Below, piece by piece: positions 48,250-60,626 of a stretch of DNA of 64,000 nt. Source of the DNA: Orientallactaga sibirica. Lineage: Eukaryota; Chordata; Mammalia; Rodentia; Dipodidae. A model generated the notes under the pieces. That model saw only the letters and a list, made by a program, of their open reading frames with translations. It made no database searches and was not told the DNA's origin. The stretch covers positions 17,947,501 to 18,011,500 of the forward strand of contig JAEOAD010000034.1 of NCBI GenBank assembly GCA_036365145.1, written 5' to 3'. The position numbers were made by a program, and so were the translations under genes. Position 1 is the stretch's first letter; each line of letters starts with the position of its first letter.

Positions 48250-49575
48250 AGTTGCCAACACTCAGTGACCTCTCAGCTGGCCAAAGAAGAGCAAAAACAA
48301 GGGCACTGGCAAGACCCAGAAAACCACCACAGCTCCACGGAGGACATCAAGGGACATACCCGTGAAACTGAAAGCGGAAGAAGAGCAGGGCATCTTGCAA
48401 GAGATCTCGGAGGAGGAGCAGTGCCTCCCAGGGGCTGAGCTAGGCTAGGAGTGGCAGCTAGGAGCAGTTAAGGACCAACTACTCCCTTCCTCCACCCTAC
48501 CCAGTCACTTTCCCACCACGCACTACAACATACCAGTTGCAGAGCTCTGTTCTACATTGGAAGCCTCAGTTCCAGTACCTCCCACTAACCACCCCCCCCC
48601 CACACACACACACTTGCCTCTTCCCATACAAGGCTAATGCCACACATAGCCTCAGCCTACACCTACTGTCCCTTCTTTAGAGACACTGCCCTCTGGGCTC
48701 TTGGATTGGGTCCTCATCTATGCCCTGATGTTCCTGTGGGCCTCTGGTGCCTGGGAGCAACCCCTGGCCTTAAAACAGACCCAAGCCCCATCTCATTCTG
48801 ATAAGCACCACTTGGCTGTACTACTTGCAGTAGCAGGTGACCCAAGTGAAGGAGATGTGTAGGCCCCCAGGACGTTCCAACCAAACTGTCAGCAAGTAGG
48901 GTTCTCACCCAGGTCCTCTGACTTTACCTAGTGCAGGACAAGCCCATGGGGTACAGGAAGAAGGACATAAGTTGAGCCTCATTCACTTTCTTTTTCTCTT
49001 GTCTGGGGATATGGTACTGACTCCTGTGACAGTCAGTCACCAACTGTCACCTATTTTCCCTGTCGAAGGCCCAGAGTGTGCCCTACCTTCCTGCTTTCAA
49101 CCTAGGCTTTCTTTTCTCTACTGGGGCATTAATAATAAGGGGCTATCCCTGTCCACTCCTTCTCACCCTGCTCCACACCCCCCCAAGTGCTTGTCCTATC
49201 TTTTCCTCTGCTCACAAACTACGCGGGACAGTTCTGTTGTTTTTGTTCAATGTTCATTATTAGAAAACCAGGTTTGATTTTATCATGACCAAATGCTCAT
49301 CCTCATTTCCTGCTCTACCTGCATGCCATGCTGCAGATAGGGAAGGGGGCTGGGGCACAGCTCGTTGGGCTGCTGACCCCCCAGGTTCCAGACAGGGACA
49401 TGAGCCAAGTCCCTTGGATTTGTAGAAGGGTGGCCCGCATCGACCATGAAAGGTGTAATACCACCTTCTTCTCTTGTTCTGTTGGAGAGGGGTTGGCCAT
49501 TTGTTCCAGCCTATGGACCTTCCTCTGTTTTTTCTATTTGCAGTTACTTGAATTAAAAAAAAAAAAAAAAGCTTT
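48250..49575 (+). pseudogene. Retrocopy-like block ending in poly(A), parent gene not identified
   Basis: A GC-richer stretch than its neighbours, ending in a 17-base A run (49557-49573) after AGTTACTTGAATT. Near its left end a short frame (about 48285-48443) reads like a C-terminal tail rich in Lys/Thr then Glu and stops at TAG; about 1.1 kb of 3'UTR-like sequence follows. No introns are apparent. This is the form of a processed pseudogene, 5'-truncated. I could not name the source gene, and no clear target duplication was found. Confidence 0.45.
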
Positions 49576-50037
49576 GCTGGAAAAATATTGAAAATGACCA
49601 AATTAGTCTTGCATGATTGAATTTAGCTAATTTACAAAAATAGTGTCTAGTCTGGTGCAGGTATTTCCATAATAGCCCATAAATGATTGCTATGATTATT
49701 ATTAAAAATGTGCATAAAATGAAGATATTACCTCAATGGCTTTTAGCCATAAGATTCAAGGAGCTGGCAGTTACAAGCTTTGTGGGACAATGTTGGGGGT
49801 GTGAAGCAAGTATAATGTAAATTTCTGTTGCATAACAACAGGTTAAATTGGGACATTATTGGTAGGGTATACTAGACAATCTCATCAAAGTGTCCCCACA
49901 GGCACCTCAAATCTGGTATGTTTATGGCTGTGCTTAAAGGAAGCAGATTATAGTAGACTGAGTTCAACACACCTGCAAAATTAAGCTAAACAGTCCATCT
50001 GGAGGGACTTTGCTTTGAGGATGACTTGAGGATATTT

Positions 50038-50057
50038 TTTATTTTTATTTTTTATTT

Positions 50058-50095
<38 letters not shown>

Positions 50096-50280
50096 ACCAG
50101 CAGTCTCTCTGCCACTGTGAACGAACTCCAGGTCTGTCTGCCCCCTTGTGGGCAAGAGCGGCATTGCACCCTTGCATCACTTTTGCATCTGGCTAAACGT
50201 TGGACCTGGAAATCTAATGGGCATTCTTAAGCTTGGTTGGCAGGCAGGCGCCTTAATGGCTAAGCCATCCTTCCAGCCCT
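50038..50280 (-). mobile_element. DIP-like SINE, long subfamily with CTCF-like core and target duplication
   Basis: Flanks ACTTGAGGATATTT (50024-50037) and ACTTGAGGGTATTT (50281-50294) match at 13/14. An (AG)n stretch follows the tail. On the minus strand CCACAAGGGGGCAG lies at 50138-50151. Confidence 0.93.
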
Positions 50281-50639
50281 ACTTGAGGGTATTTATGTAA
50301 GGATCTTGGAGCCATGCCTGGCACTGAGAAGATGCTTGATAAAGTTTAGTTCTCTGCTAAATCAATGAGAATTTTCCTCCTACACAAATGACTCACATAT
50401 AAATCCAAGATGGAAGACTGATTTCTTCATTTCTTACAAGAAACACACACACACACATTCTGAGTATAATATATACATACATATAGCAGCTACTCCGTTT
50501 ACAATTGTGTTACATTCTGCCAAACATTCTGTACGTGGAAAATGAATTTAGCATCTAATCTACTGCTACTGGTATTCTTTGGATATTTCCGAGTGCTTGG
50601 TATTTTACTCAAAGAATTAAAGACAGGCACACAAAGTAA

Positions 50640-51295
50640 TAAGATACTTTATTAAGAAAAATGTGATGGCATATGCTTGATTACACTGTCAAAGGGCACT
50701 AGGACACTCAAGTGCAGAGAACTCAAAGGCCTTTATTATTGTGTGGGGCTTGTCTTCATAAAATTTTTAGAAGAGGAGAGTCCAGTTGCTACAGGAGTAA
50801 TTGGGTGGTAGTTTGATTAACAGGTTTGGGTTACATAGCATTTTCCTTACACTGCATGTCTCTTCTCATGATAGATCTGATTGTAATCATATGTACACAT
50901 ATTTAACATAGGCATAGCATGGTAAATAGGGAGTTTTCCTTCAAGTATCATGGGGTGGTTTAAATGGAGTGAACACCATTGCCTATATTTTTTCCCAGAA
51001 AGAAAGCAGTACAGCTGAAGGGGCAGAAAGATGCCCAAACCTTTGAAGCCCAGAGGATTTCCTCACAGTTCCCAGATGCCAGATATGGAGCTATAGGATA
51101 TCATTTTTGCCCTGCTGGTTTTCTATCATATATTAGTGCAATCTTTACTTGCTTTTTGAAATAGGAATGATTACTCTGTAATTTATTACAAGTTGAAAGT
51201 ATATAACTTATATTTTGATTTTTTTTTTTAGGATTCACAGTTAAGAGATTATCTTATTGTTCTTGTCTGAATATAAGAATGGAAACTGTGAAATG
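50640..51295 (+). mobile_element. MaLR internal-region fragment
   Basis: Parallels the internal part of the 59.5-61.4 kb element: both carry a GTTGAAAGTATATAA stretch followed by an AGGA(C/T)TCACAG(T/C)TAAGAGA block before the LTR-proximal end. The left boundary is uncertain. It has no coding capacity. Confidence 0.45.
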
Positions 51296-51299
51296 ATTT

Positions 51300-51710
51300 G
51301 CAGAAAAGTAAGGAGAACACACCAAGGTGTATAAGGAAAGACTCTATAACTAGAACCTCATTAGCCCAGCAAATCAACAAATACTAAAACACTAGGATTT
51401 CATGAAACTAAAAATAATATTGTACAGCTAAGCAAATAATCAACAGAGTCAATAGACAGCTTACAGAATGGGAGAAAAAAATTCTCCAGCTATACATCCA
51501 ATAGAGTTTAAATAGTAGAATATCTATAGAACTGAAAAAAAGAAAAAACTAAGCAGTAAAAAATAATCACATGGTGGTGCATGTCTGTAATCCCAGCACT
51601 CAGGAGGCAGAGGTAGGAGGATCGCCACGAGTTCAAGGCCACTCTAAGACTACAGAGTGAATTACAGGTCAGCCTGAGATAGAGTGAGACCCTACCTCAA
51701 AAAACCAAAA

Positions 51711-51741
<31 letters not shown>

Positions 51742-52050
51742 ATATCAACACACTCAACAAATGAGAGGGAACTGAACACAAAGTGTTCAAAGGAAGGAAT
51801 ATAAATGGCCAATAAACATCTAAAAAGATATCTAACATCTGTAGGCATAGGGAAATGAAAATTAAAACTAGTTTGAGATTCTTTCTCATTCTGGTCAGAA
51901 TGACTGTTCTCAAAAAAAAAAAAAAAAATCAAATGACAAATGCTGGCAAGGGTATGGGGAAAGAAGAAGGTTCATCCACTGTTGATGGGAGTGCGAACTT
52001 GTATAACTGCTATGGAAATCAGTATGGCGGTTCCTCAAAATGAAGTAGGA
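51300..52050 (+). mobile_element. LINE-1 ORF2 fragment, sense, split by B1
   Basis: Left of the B1: ACAGCTAAGCAAATAATCAACAG and TTACAGAATGGGAGAAAAA. Right: AATGGCCAATAAACATCTAA, TGACAAATGCTGGCAAGG, CCACTGTTGATGGGAGTGCG and ATGGAAATCAGTATGGCGGTT. These are consecutive parts of the L1 ORF2 C-terminal coding region, now broken by stops and frameshifts. Confidence 0.85.
51568..51745 (+). mobile_element. B1 SINE, 5'-truncated, with (AAAT)n tail
   Basis: CACATGGTGGTGCATGTCTG start lacks the usual GCCGGGCG head. The tail is about eight AAAT units. It interrupts an L1 ORF2 fragment that continues on both sides. Confidence 0.88.
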
Positions 52051-54075
52051 TATTCTTTTATAATGCTTGACAGTGAGAAAGCCACAGTTCCCATTCAACC
52101 ATGTGATCTTGAAGGAAACCAACCAGTGCTGTGCTGTGTACCGTTGCTGACCTTTGATATTTGAGAGGGAGGCAGGCAGTCATAGGGAACAGTTTAGCCA
52201 CCTGGAACTCTGTTTGGCTTGAGCAATGAATACACCCTTCTCCTACACAATGCATCTAGTCTCCTGTTGTCAACCTGGGGCCCTGCTTGTACTGAGCTGG
52301 AGCTGTATGCACATCTGCTTCCAAACAATGAACTAGTTTTCTCCTCCCTGTTGTGACCATTATTCATGAACAGTACCTATTCAAATATGTTCTTATATAG
52401 ATCTGGGATCAGAACATTAGGGGCCATTCAGCCTAGAATGATTTCAGTAACACATGCACTAAGGCAAACTGGGTCCTCTATGTGACTATGTGAAATGATG
52501 AGAACTCTAAATTCCATTTCTTGTTTTTAGTGCCATGGTAAAGTGAAACAATTAAAAAATAAACTGTTACAAGTTGAGGGCAGCCTATATTCTTGATGTT
52601 CTGGCATCTGGGTCCTCACTGGCTAGGGCAAGGCTGTCCTTCCCAGTGCTAGTCAGCTCCAGGACATAATCAGTGACTTACCTGAAGTGTGTGCTAACGT
52701 AGGAATCCAGACCCCAGTCTAAACTCCCTTATCTGTCTCTTATAACCAGGAAGGTAATACTGCTTCTCTCTGATCAACACAAATCCTGGTACCAGGTACC
52801 AAGATATATTTCCTGCCACAAAGCCCATAAAAAAAAAAAAATCATACTAGTCCATCCACAGCCAGCTTGCCCTGCCATTATCATAGAAATATGTCTGTGC
52901 TTTTCTCATGAGTGCATGTGCTGCAAACACGTGAACACATGCACACACATACACAGTGGGCACTTGTCAGCGTCTACCACATGGAGCCAATGCTGTATGA
53001 CAAATGAATAACAAAACAGTTGGTGCATAGTAGGATTTTTTTTCAAAATGATTTACATATTTAGTTTTGGACTAATACATCCATGTAGATCAGATATAAA
53101 CTAAAATCAGATTCCAATTTAACATGCAGAAACCTCCGCAGTGCAGTCCTTATTGGCTCCATTTGGTAGAATCAATCATTGACCAAGATTCAGCATGAAT
53201 AGCTGTACCAGTGTGCAAATCCTACAGACCCAGCTTGGTTCCCCTCCAGTGCCTTCTCTTGGAGTTGTACCTAATTTTGTTACAGTCTTCATCCAAATCC
53301 ATTGGGAAATGGGATGGTTTTGCTGTTTTGTGGCAAGGAATGGCTTGATTCTGAAAGTCTTGTGAGAAGACATGGCAAGATATCAGGCAAATTCAACAAG
53401 CAATGATGGCAGAGGAAATGAGAAGACTCGGTAGGATATTTTAACATAGTCTTACAATCTATAATTTGCATTTCATGGTGATTAAAAGAAAATAATGAGT
53501 AAATAATCACAATATAGTCCAGAACAGAGAAGAAAGACTCCCTTTGATTGGTATATTTTAGAAACTTAGCAGATTCGTGCCAACTATCTGCATTTCTGAG
53601 TTTCATATTTTTCACATCCACACACCTCTCAGTTCCCAAAGAATCTCATAACTGACCATGAATCACAATTACAATTGACAAGGCTTGTAAATTTTCATAG
53701 TGGCAAATAAAGGTATGCCTGATAATCAGTGGTATATTGTATTCAATGAGCAACAGTTTTTTTTTTTTTTTTAAGGAAAAAATAAGCTTTGTTCAAATAG
53801 GTTAAAAGTATGTTTAAACTGAGGAAAAATATTTCATAAGCACTGCTTAGGACATGAACTCACTAATGCATATTTTGAATCAACTACAGTAGACTGTGCT
53901 GTTTCCCAACATTTGGCTCACGCAACTCCTCAGATACTGATTTTCAGTCTAATATCAACTTGCCATGACTCAATACTTTTGTGGTACATAAAGCCTTATG
54001 TTGAGGCTTTGCATTTTAACAATTCTTAGCCTCCCCAAGTGACAATCATCACCCAAACCTTAAGGTAAACACAAG
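52051..54075. other. No gene seen
   Basis: Unique-looking sequence after the L1 fragment. A chance 116-codon minus-strand frame at 53289-53639 lacks any recognisable domain. Confidence 0.55.
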
Positions 54076-54395
54076 AGTGCTGAGGACATGGCTCAGTGGG
54101 TAAAATTCTTGCCACACAAACTTGAGGATCTGATCTGAGTTTGGATCCCCAGGCCTCACATAAAATACTGGGTGTGAGAGCACTCACCTGTAATCCCAGC
54201 ACTTTAGAGATGGAGACAGGGATTCCTTGGGGCTCATTGACCAGCTAGTTTAGTGGAGTCAGGAAGCTATAGGTTCAGTGAGAGATCCTACCTCAAAGAA
54301 TGAAGTGGAGTGCGACTGAGGAAGACACCTGATATTGACTTACAGCCTTCACCAGCATACGCACACACATACACATGAAAAATAAAGGATTCACA
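54076..54395 (+). mobile_element. B4-like fusion SINE
   Basis: GTGCTGAGGACATGGCTCAGTGG head, CCTGTAATCCCAGCACTTTAG middle, GAGGAAGACACCTGATATTG block and a CA-rich tail. Confidence 0.75.
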
Positions 54396-55833
54396 CATCA
54401 ACCATCCCTCATACTCAAGATGGACAAATAGTCTCCTTTTCCCACCAAGATTTCAGATCCTTAATGGTAGCAGTTGAATCAGGCCTGTCTCTGCACACTC
54501 CATGCATATCACAGTGTCCAGTACCTTGAAGGAATTCAACATGCACATATCAATGATTATGATGACTTTGGAAAATAATAGGTATCTGTTTATGATTAAT
54601 TTCAAATGTCAGCTAAGATAAAAGATAAGATAGGCCATGTTTGCTACATTCCTGTTTCCAGCCCTAATGACTATTATTTTTTAATCTATGCTCAAGAAGC
54701 TGTGAATAAAATAATATTTAGATTATTTATAATCTTGACTTCTGGTCAGTTGTTTTTCTCCTGTTTTGTGAAATTTCTTACAAGAAGAATTAAGGTAAAA
54801 GGTCTATTCACTCAGTTTTTAGAAAGTAGCTAATGACAAAATGACTTGAGCTTCTCTCTGATGCAACTGCATGTTAGGCTGGTCATTATAATTTGTCATA
54901 ATGCATCACTGTGGTCAGCTTATGATTAGGTAACTTGAGGTTATTTAAGGTATTTTGCAAGTAAAGTGGTAAGTACATGAGGAAGTTACTTCACCAATCA
55001 AGTTGCTGCTACATTCCATGAATGACCGTCCTTTCTTTCTTCCTTTTCCACTAAAGGAGTGTCAGAATAGAAGGGGATCTGACTGCAAAATAATGGGAAA
55101 TATGCAAATTGGGGAAATATGCATGGGACCGTGAGGAGTATCAAATAAATGCTTCCTTTGAAGATCAAGAGATAAAATTCAATTCATACAGAGTCTGAAG
55201 TGTTCTGAGGACTCAGGACAATATCCTCAATGGAACTAATGGATTCCGTTGATCTCCCAGGTTCCCAGCTTTATCCTAACCATTGTCCAAGATTGTCTCT
55301 TGAGTGAAGCCTTCTGTCTTAGAAATTGTTTACCTCTGCATTAGTCTGGTTTCTGATGCCAATACCACAATCCCATAGACAACATGAGCTAAAAGAAAAT
55401 AAGTTTATGGTAGTTCATGCTTCTGCAGACCCAAAATCAATCAGCCAGGGTGGAGATGGCCTTCTGATGGCACAGTCACTAGCTTGCACAGATATGCTCC
55501 CTCCTCAAAAACTACCAAGATTCAATTATAGGGAACTTATCTGTCCTACTTGCTTGTCAAAACACCACCACCTATAAAAACTATAGTCCACACTCCAAAT
55601 CTCGCACATTAGGGTTTAAACTTCAACATCTAACTCAGTTAATGACATACTCAACCCATGGTTAAAACAGAGCAACCTCCAAACACTATTTCTCATGTGC
55701 TAATTCTCAATCACACAGACCTTTGGTCCTTTCTTATCTTTTCTTATACTGTCCAGGAACTCTATCAAAAAATAGACTTTAACATGCATTGTTAACTATT
55801 CTATGCTTGGTTTGAAGTTGATGAGTATGGAAG
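54396..55833. other. No gene seen; possible old repeat at 55.33-55.69 kb
   Basis: TCTGGTTTCTGATGCCAATA through CACATTAGGGTTTAAACTTC is reminiscent of an old antisense LINE/LTR end, too diverged to classify. Confidence 0.4.
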
Positions 55834-55844
55834 GGGGAATTTCT

Positions 55845-56045
55845 TCATAAAAATTTTTATTAATTTTCAAAGAAAGCGAGAGAGAGAATGGGTGTGCCAG
55901 GGCCCCTTGTTCCTGAAAACGAATCCCAGATGCATGCACCATTTTGTGCATCTGGCTTTATGTGGGTACTGGGGAATTTATCCCAGGTGCTCAGGTTCTC
56001 AAACAAGCACTTTTAACCACTGAATCATCTCTCCAGCACAAAACA
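55845..56045 (-). mobile_element. DIP-like SINE with 11-bp target duplication
   Basis: GGGGAATTTCT is repeated at 55834-55844 and 56046-56056 around a reverse-oriented copy whose head reads ATCTCTCCAGC. Confidence 0.92.
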
Positions 56046-56194
56046 GGGGAATTTCTAAGTCCTAAAAAGAGGATGATAGAAGGGCAATATTGGTAAATGT
56101 CTACTGTTAGGAAGGGTGGGGTGTAAAACACGGAACAGATCACTAAAGGAATATCAGTGATGTGATGTAATAATTAAAACATGGCCTCCTGCAT

Positions 56195-56310
56195 TGGATG
56201 GAGCTTTGCTTCAAATATTGTCCCTATCACATATTATTTGTGGGACTTCAAACAAACCACTTAAGTTTGTAAGCCTTAGTTTCTTTCTGTGTTATGCTTG
56301 CTAAAGAAAA
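56195..56310 (-). repeat. MIR-type remnant
   Basis: TGTGGGACTTCAAACAAACC, ACTTAAGTTTGTAAGCCTTAG and TTTCTTTCTGTG resemble the reverse MIR core. Confidence 0.45.
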
Positions 56311-56341
56311 ATAAGCAATTGTGTTTATTATTGTGGCCTTA

Positions 56342-56573
56342 AAATATACTTCTTTATTGAAATATACTTCTTTATTTATTTGAAAGAGAGAGAGAGAGAG
56401 GGAAACAGGGAGAAAGAGAGAATGGGTAGACCAGGATCTTTTTTCATTTTAAGTAAACTCAAGTCACATGTGCCCCTTTGTGCATCTTGTTTTATATGGG
56501 CACTGGGGAATCTAACCTGGGCCACTAGGCTTTGCAAACAAGTACCTGCAACTGCTATCCATCTTTCCAGCCC
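56342..56573 (-). mobile_element. DIP-like SINE
   Basis: Reverse-oriented, with an (AG)n tract and the head CCATCTTTCCAGCCC. The tail region contains a tandem duplication of AAATATACTTCTTTATT. Confidence 0.88.
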
Positions 56574-56641
56574 TACTGTGGCTTGAATGACACCAGCAGG
56601 CATCTCATTGTTTGTGTGACATTAAGACCCAAGGCACCTTT

Positions 56642-56794
56642 TTGTTTTGTTTTGTTTTTCTAGGTAGGGTCACACGCTAGCCCAGACTGAACTGGAATTC
56701 ATTCTTTATTCTCAGGGTGGCCTTGAAGTCACTGCGATCCTCCTACCTCTGCCTCCTGAGTGCTGGGATTAAAGGTGTGTGCTACTATGTCCAG
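56642..56794 (-). mobile_element. B1 SINE with 14-bp target duplication
   Basis: Reverse-oriented B1 with a (TTTTG)n-like tail. A perfect CCCAAGGCACCTTT duplication lies at 56628-56641 and 56795-56808. Confidence 0.92.
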
Positions 56795-56859
56795 CCCAAG
56801 GCACCTTTCTGATTATATTTTATTCTTTGTCAGTTTACTTTTTCCTTTCTTTCCCTCTG

Positions 56860-57010
56860 TGTGTGGTGTAGGCATGTATGTGTACAGATGCATGTGCCTC
56901 ATGCACATGTGTGCAGAGGTGAGAGGAAGATATTAGATACTTGGATTGAACTCAGGTCCTCATGCTTATTCAGCAAGTACTCTTACCCTCTGAGCCATTT
57001 CCCTATCCCA
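56860..57010 (-). mobile_element. B4-like SINE remnant
   Basis: Reverse orientation: a GTGTGTGG start, GCACATGTGTGCAGAGGTGAG, GAACTCAGGTCCTCATGCTT, and the head TCTGAGCCATTTCCCTATCCC. Confidence 0.65.
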
Positions 57011-59408
57011 ATGGTTTTCCAATACTTCTAATCTTTTAGTGATCTGGAGACATCATGACTTAAAAGGTTGCAATGCCAATGATGAAGAGAACTCCGCTTA
57101 TTTCCTATAGTGAAAATAAATTCCATGTGACCAGTTTCAATCATTAAAGGAACAAGTCACCTTAAGCAGGGCTGTGGTTACTGAGTTTGGAAAGGAAGTG
57201 GTGATTTAAGGATCTTGGGGGAAGGGCTAAACTTGCCCCCTAGGGCACCAGGCTCAGCTCAGAGTAGATATTCTCCGCACAATCTTCTCTGCTTGCTCCT
57301 TAAATTTGCCTCTGCTCCCATGCCCATATTATCCATAAATCAAAGTGATTTTATTTTACTCTAAAAATATTGCTCTGGATATTATGCATATTGGTCTATA
57401 TGGACTGGTATTTAACATCACTTATATCCCCTAAAGTCTGGAATTCCACCAGGATAATAAGTTATCCTTCTCATATACATGATATACATAGGATGTCACC
57501 CTTGTAATAAACATTGCTGTATAGAAGGAAGACAAGGGAGAAGGAAGGATTTAAGGAGCATAGGGATGAAGGGAAAGAGGGGGAAAGAAGAAGAGAGGGA
57601 AGAAATTAATGGATTTTATAGCACAATACATTTTTTAAATATTAGAAAATGTCATAATGCAATGCAACTGCCTCAAAAAAAATAAGATGATTTGGTAGTA
57701 TAATCAAGGACAATGTGAAGTTCAAAGTGATGAAACTAAAAGAGACATCTCCATTATGTAAGTAATTGATTGTCTGCACTATTTCTGTTTCTGGGTGCTC
57801 TGGGGATCCATAGTCAGGACTGTACCCATAGGTCCAGGTACCCTCGAGCCTCTCTACTGGCTTTTGCTTCAGTTCTACTGGTCACAAGCCTTTGTGTCTG
57901 CCTCTGCCCTGGCCCAGCTGGAGAACACATGCCAGAGGACTGACTTTGTAAAAAGATCTCTTCTGCTCTGGGAACCTGGTTTCTATTGAGGTAGTTGAGG
58001 CCTCTCTAAATCCCCAACCTTTAAATGTGCTGAAAAGGGAGATTACAATTAGCCCCAGAACCATATGGCCAAGCTGAGGGGCAGCATATGGTTGCAGATA
58101 GCTCAGTGCTGATCTACAGCATCTTTAAGCTCACCTTCCATCACTCTTTACACAAGAGGCAATGGTTGAGTTGAAATTCTGCATATCAAACTGCTCTGTC
58201 CTTCAGGTGGACACAAGAGACTAATGAACAGCATCTACAGTAGTATCAGATGCAAAGAAATATCTACACTTCTACTTGCAAAATCAACAGGAAGCAAAAT
58301 GCTAGAGAATACTTGGAATATGATCTGTGCAGTAAAAAAATGAGACTTCAGCCTGACTAGGTGTCACTTACAGATTTATTTCAAGCCCTTGCAAACTGTG
58401 GTGGGAACAAGTCAATCTCATGCAAACAGAGAGCCTACTTATACAAAGTTAATATGATGATGAGATGACAAGCACAGAGAGGGATTCTTTGGCTAACGTA
58501 AGGCATCTATCTGCATTTTTATTGTCAATACCTGAAAATGTACAAAGTCAAAATGGAAGATCAAGAACTCAAATGCACAAGAGAGTAGATCCTTCAGGAC
58601 TGATCTCTGAAAATCATTCCACCATAAAGACTATTGTTACTATGAAGACAAAGACTACATTATAGCGAGCAAATTTAAGAAGGCTGGGCTTGAACACTTG
58701 GAGGTAGATTGCCCATGCTCTGTTATTAGTTTGTTTGTGTCATATTGCTGAAGAGAGACATTCTGGGTCAGGCTCTGATTCTCATATCTCTCAGTATAAT
58801 CCTTCATTTTAGATCTGCGTGCTCAGTGGATAAGGATAGCAGCAGCCTTGGGCTTTCTTAACCTACCTGTCTAAGCATGGAACAACTGCTGAATCAGCTG
58901 AGATAATGGGTGATTGGACTGTTGGTATTCTTAGTGGTTATGATAGACCTCTACCTCATTAGTGTGGCTAGACAGAAAAAAAGGTACATCCAAATTTGGC
59001 AGTACTTATCCAGAAGGTCACCTGGTCAAGGTTATGTGGGAGCAGTATGAGAAATAGTAGCATCCTCACATTCCTCTGGGGACAAGTGCTGTATTAGGAG
59101 TTTGGAGTAGGGTTGGAAGTCCCTGCTTTTAACTACATCTTTTTTCAGGTCCTGGTTTATCTCATTGAGTTAGGTGTGAGATAAACCAAATATGTCCTAA
59201 ATATGTCACTAAGTTTTTGTATATTTTATTTGAATGAAGTTTCTTAATTTGCTATATGCACTTTGACCACTCATGAGAATATGGATGTATCACCACTTTC
59301 CACCATGGAAAAATATCGATAGGACACATGTCCTTCCATAGCAGAATGGAACCCAGACATAGATAACTTTTACACCAGGATTGTTATACCAAGAACAAAG
59401 ATGGTATT
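57011..59408. other. No gene seen
   Basis: Unique-looking AT-rich sequence, purine-rich at 57.52-57.61 kb; chance frames only. Directly left of the U6-MaLR chimera. Confidence 0.6.
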
Positions 59409-59418
59409 AATAACAGGA

Positions 59419-59525
59419 GTGCTCGCTTTGGCAGCACAAATACTAAAATCAGAAAGATACTGAGAAGATTAGTGTGGCCTTTCACAAGGATGACATGCAA
59501 ATTCATGAGGCATTCCATATTTTTT
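59419..59525 (+). pseudogene. U6 snRNA retrocopy, full length
   Basis: Begins GTGCTCGC and ends CCATATTTTT, covering the whole ~107-nt U6 snRNA with scattered substitutions (for example CTTTGG for CTTCGG in the 5' stem-loop, and CATGAGG near the 3' end). No U6-type upstream promoter (PSE/TATA) is evident. It joins directly to MaLR-derived sequence and is flanked by target-site duplications, so it is a reverse-transcribed copy, not a working gene. Confidence 0.9.
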
Positions 59526-60626
59526 CTATAAGCTTCAATAAATCCTTTTCTCCATAACTTTGCCTGGTCTGGAAGTTCATCTCAGTGAACCTGAAGTTGT
59601 CTGCTACAGAAGTTGGTACCAAGGAGTGGGCTGAGATGAACCTGACCATTTGGATGTTGGTCTTTTGGAATTTTTGTTTTGGAGGAATGGGCATGGGCTT
59701 GGTGCTTGCAACTGAAGATGCCTTCTGGAGTGATAAGCCAAGTTTTATGGACTATTCTGATGAGAGTTTGAGAATGCTAAGTGCAGACAGTATTGAGCTT
59801 CAAGGCTTGGCTTATGAACTAAGGGGAAGGAAAGACTGCAGAGGACTTTGTTGGAACTGGGCTACTGGCATTAGGGGTGGCTGTGTTCTTCTGCCCAGGC
59901 CCAGACAGTTTGATCAAGGTTAAATTTGTAAGGGACTAATGTGATTGGCTAAAGATAATTGGACTGAAAGACTTAAATTTTTTAAGCTGAAAAACCTCAA
60001 GCAAGATAAAATTAGAGGCACTGAGACTGGTTTTAGGTTATTGAAGCTGCTATTGTCAAATGTGCTAGCATTCTTAAGGAAGATGGCCCAACTGCTTTAC
60101 AGTGGAGAGGATGCCTGAGGAAAGACTTTGATAGAAATGCAAACTATTTTGGTAAGAGTTGACTGGAGAAGGAACCTGCTTTTCAAGGTAACAATTTATT
60201 TCATCCCTGAATTAAAAATATAGCTGTATCCTGCTCAGCTGGCATTTGTTTTGGCAGCATGAAAAATGCATGGAGTGGTCATGAATTGCACACAGTTCCA
60301 GAAGCCACTACTGAGATGCAGCATGAGGCAGGGAGTTATGACCCTCAGGAATAGGAAGGAAGAGCCTTTGGGAGATGGACAATGGTTTGCATGGAGACCC
60401 AAAGATGTTTTGGATATACCAGGACTGTGCAAGGGCTACCATGGGCTACACTGTTGGCATAGGATGAGAGTTTTCACTGGCTACTCTGCCCAGCTGGAGA
60501 GCCGGAATTGGAAAATCTGGAGACTGTCAGTCTCTGGTTGTATTGAACTTGAACTGCAGATGTTTGCCGTTTGCTTGATAGTGGTTGAGTTTGTATTGTT
60601 CTAGTCTCTCCTTACTTTGCTTAGAA

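Noticed and set aside
59585..59923. 112-codon plus-strand frame (and another at 60266-60604) within the U6-MaLR element
   Set aside because: MaLR internal sequence is non-coding in known families and the products show no retroviral motif. Treated as chance frames.
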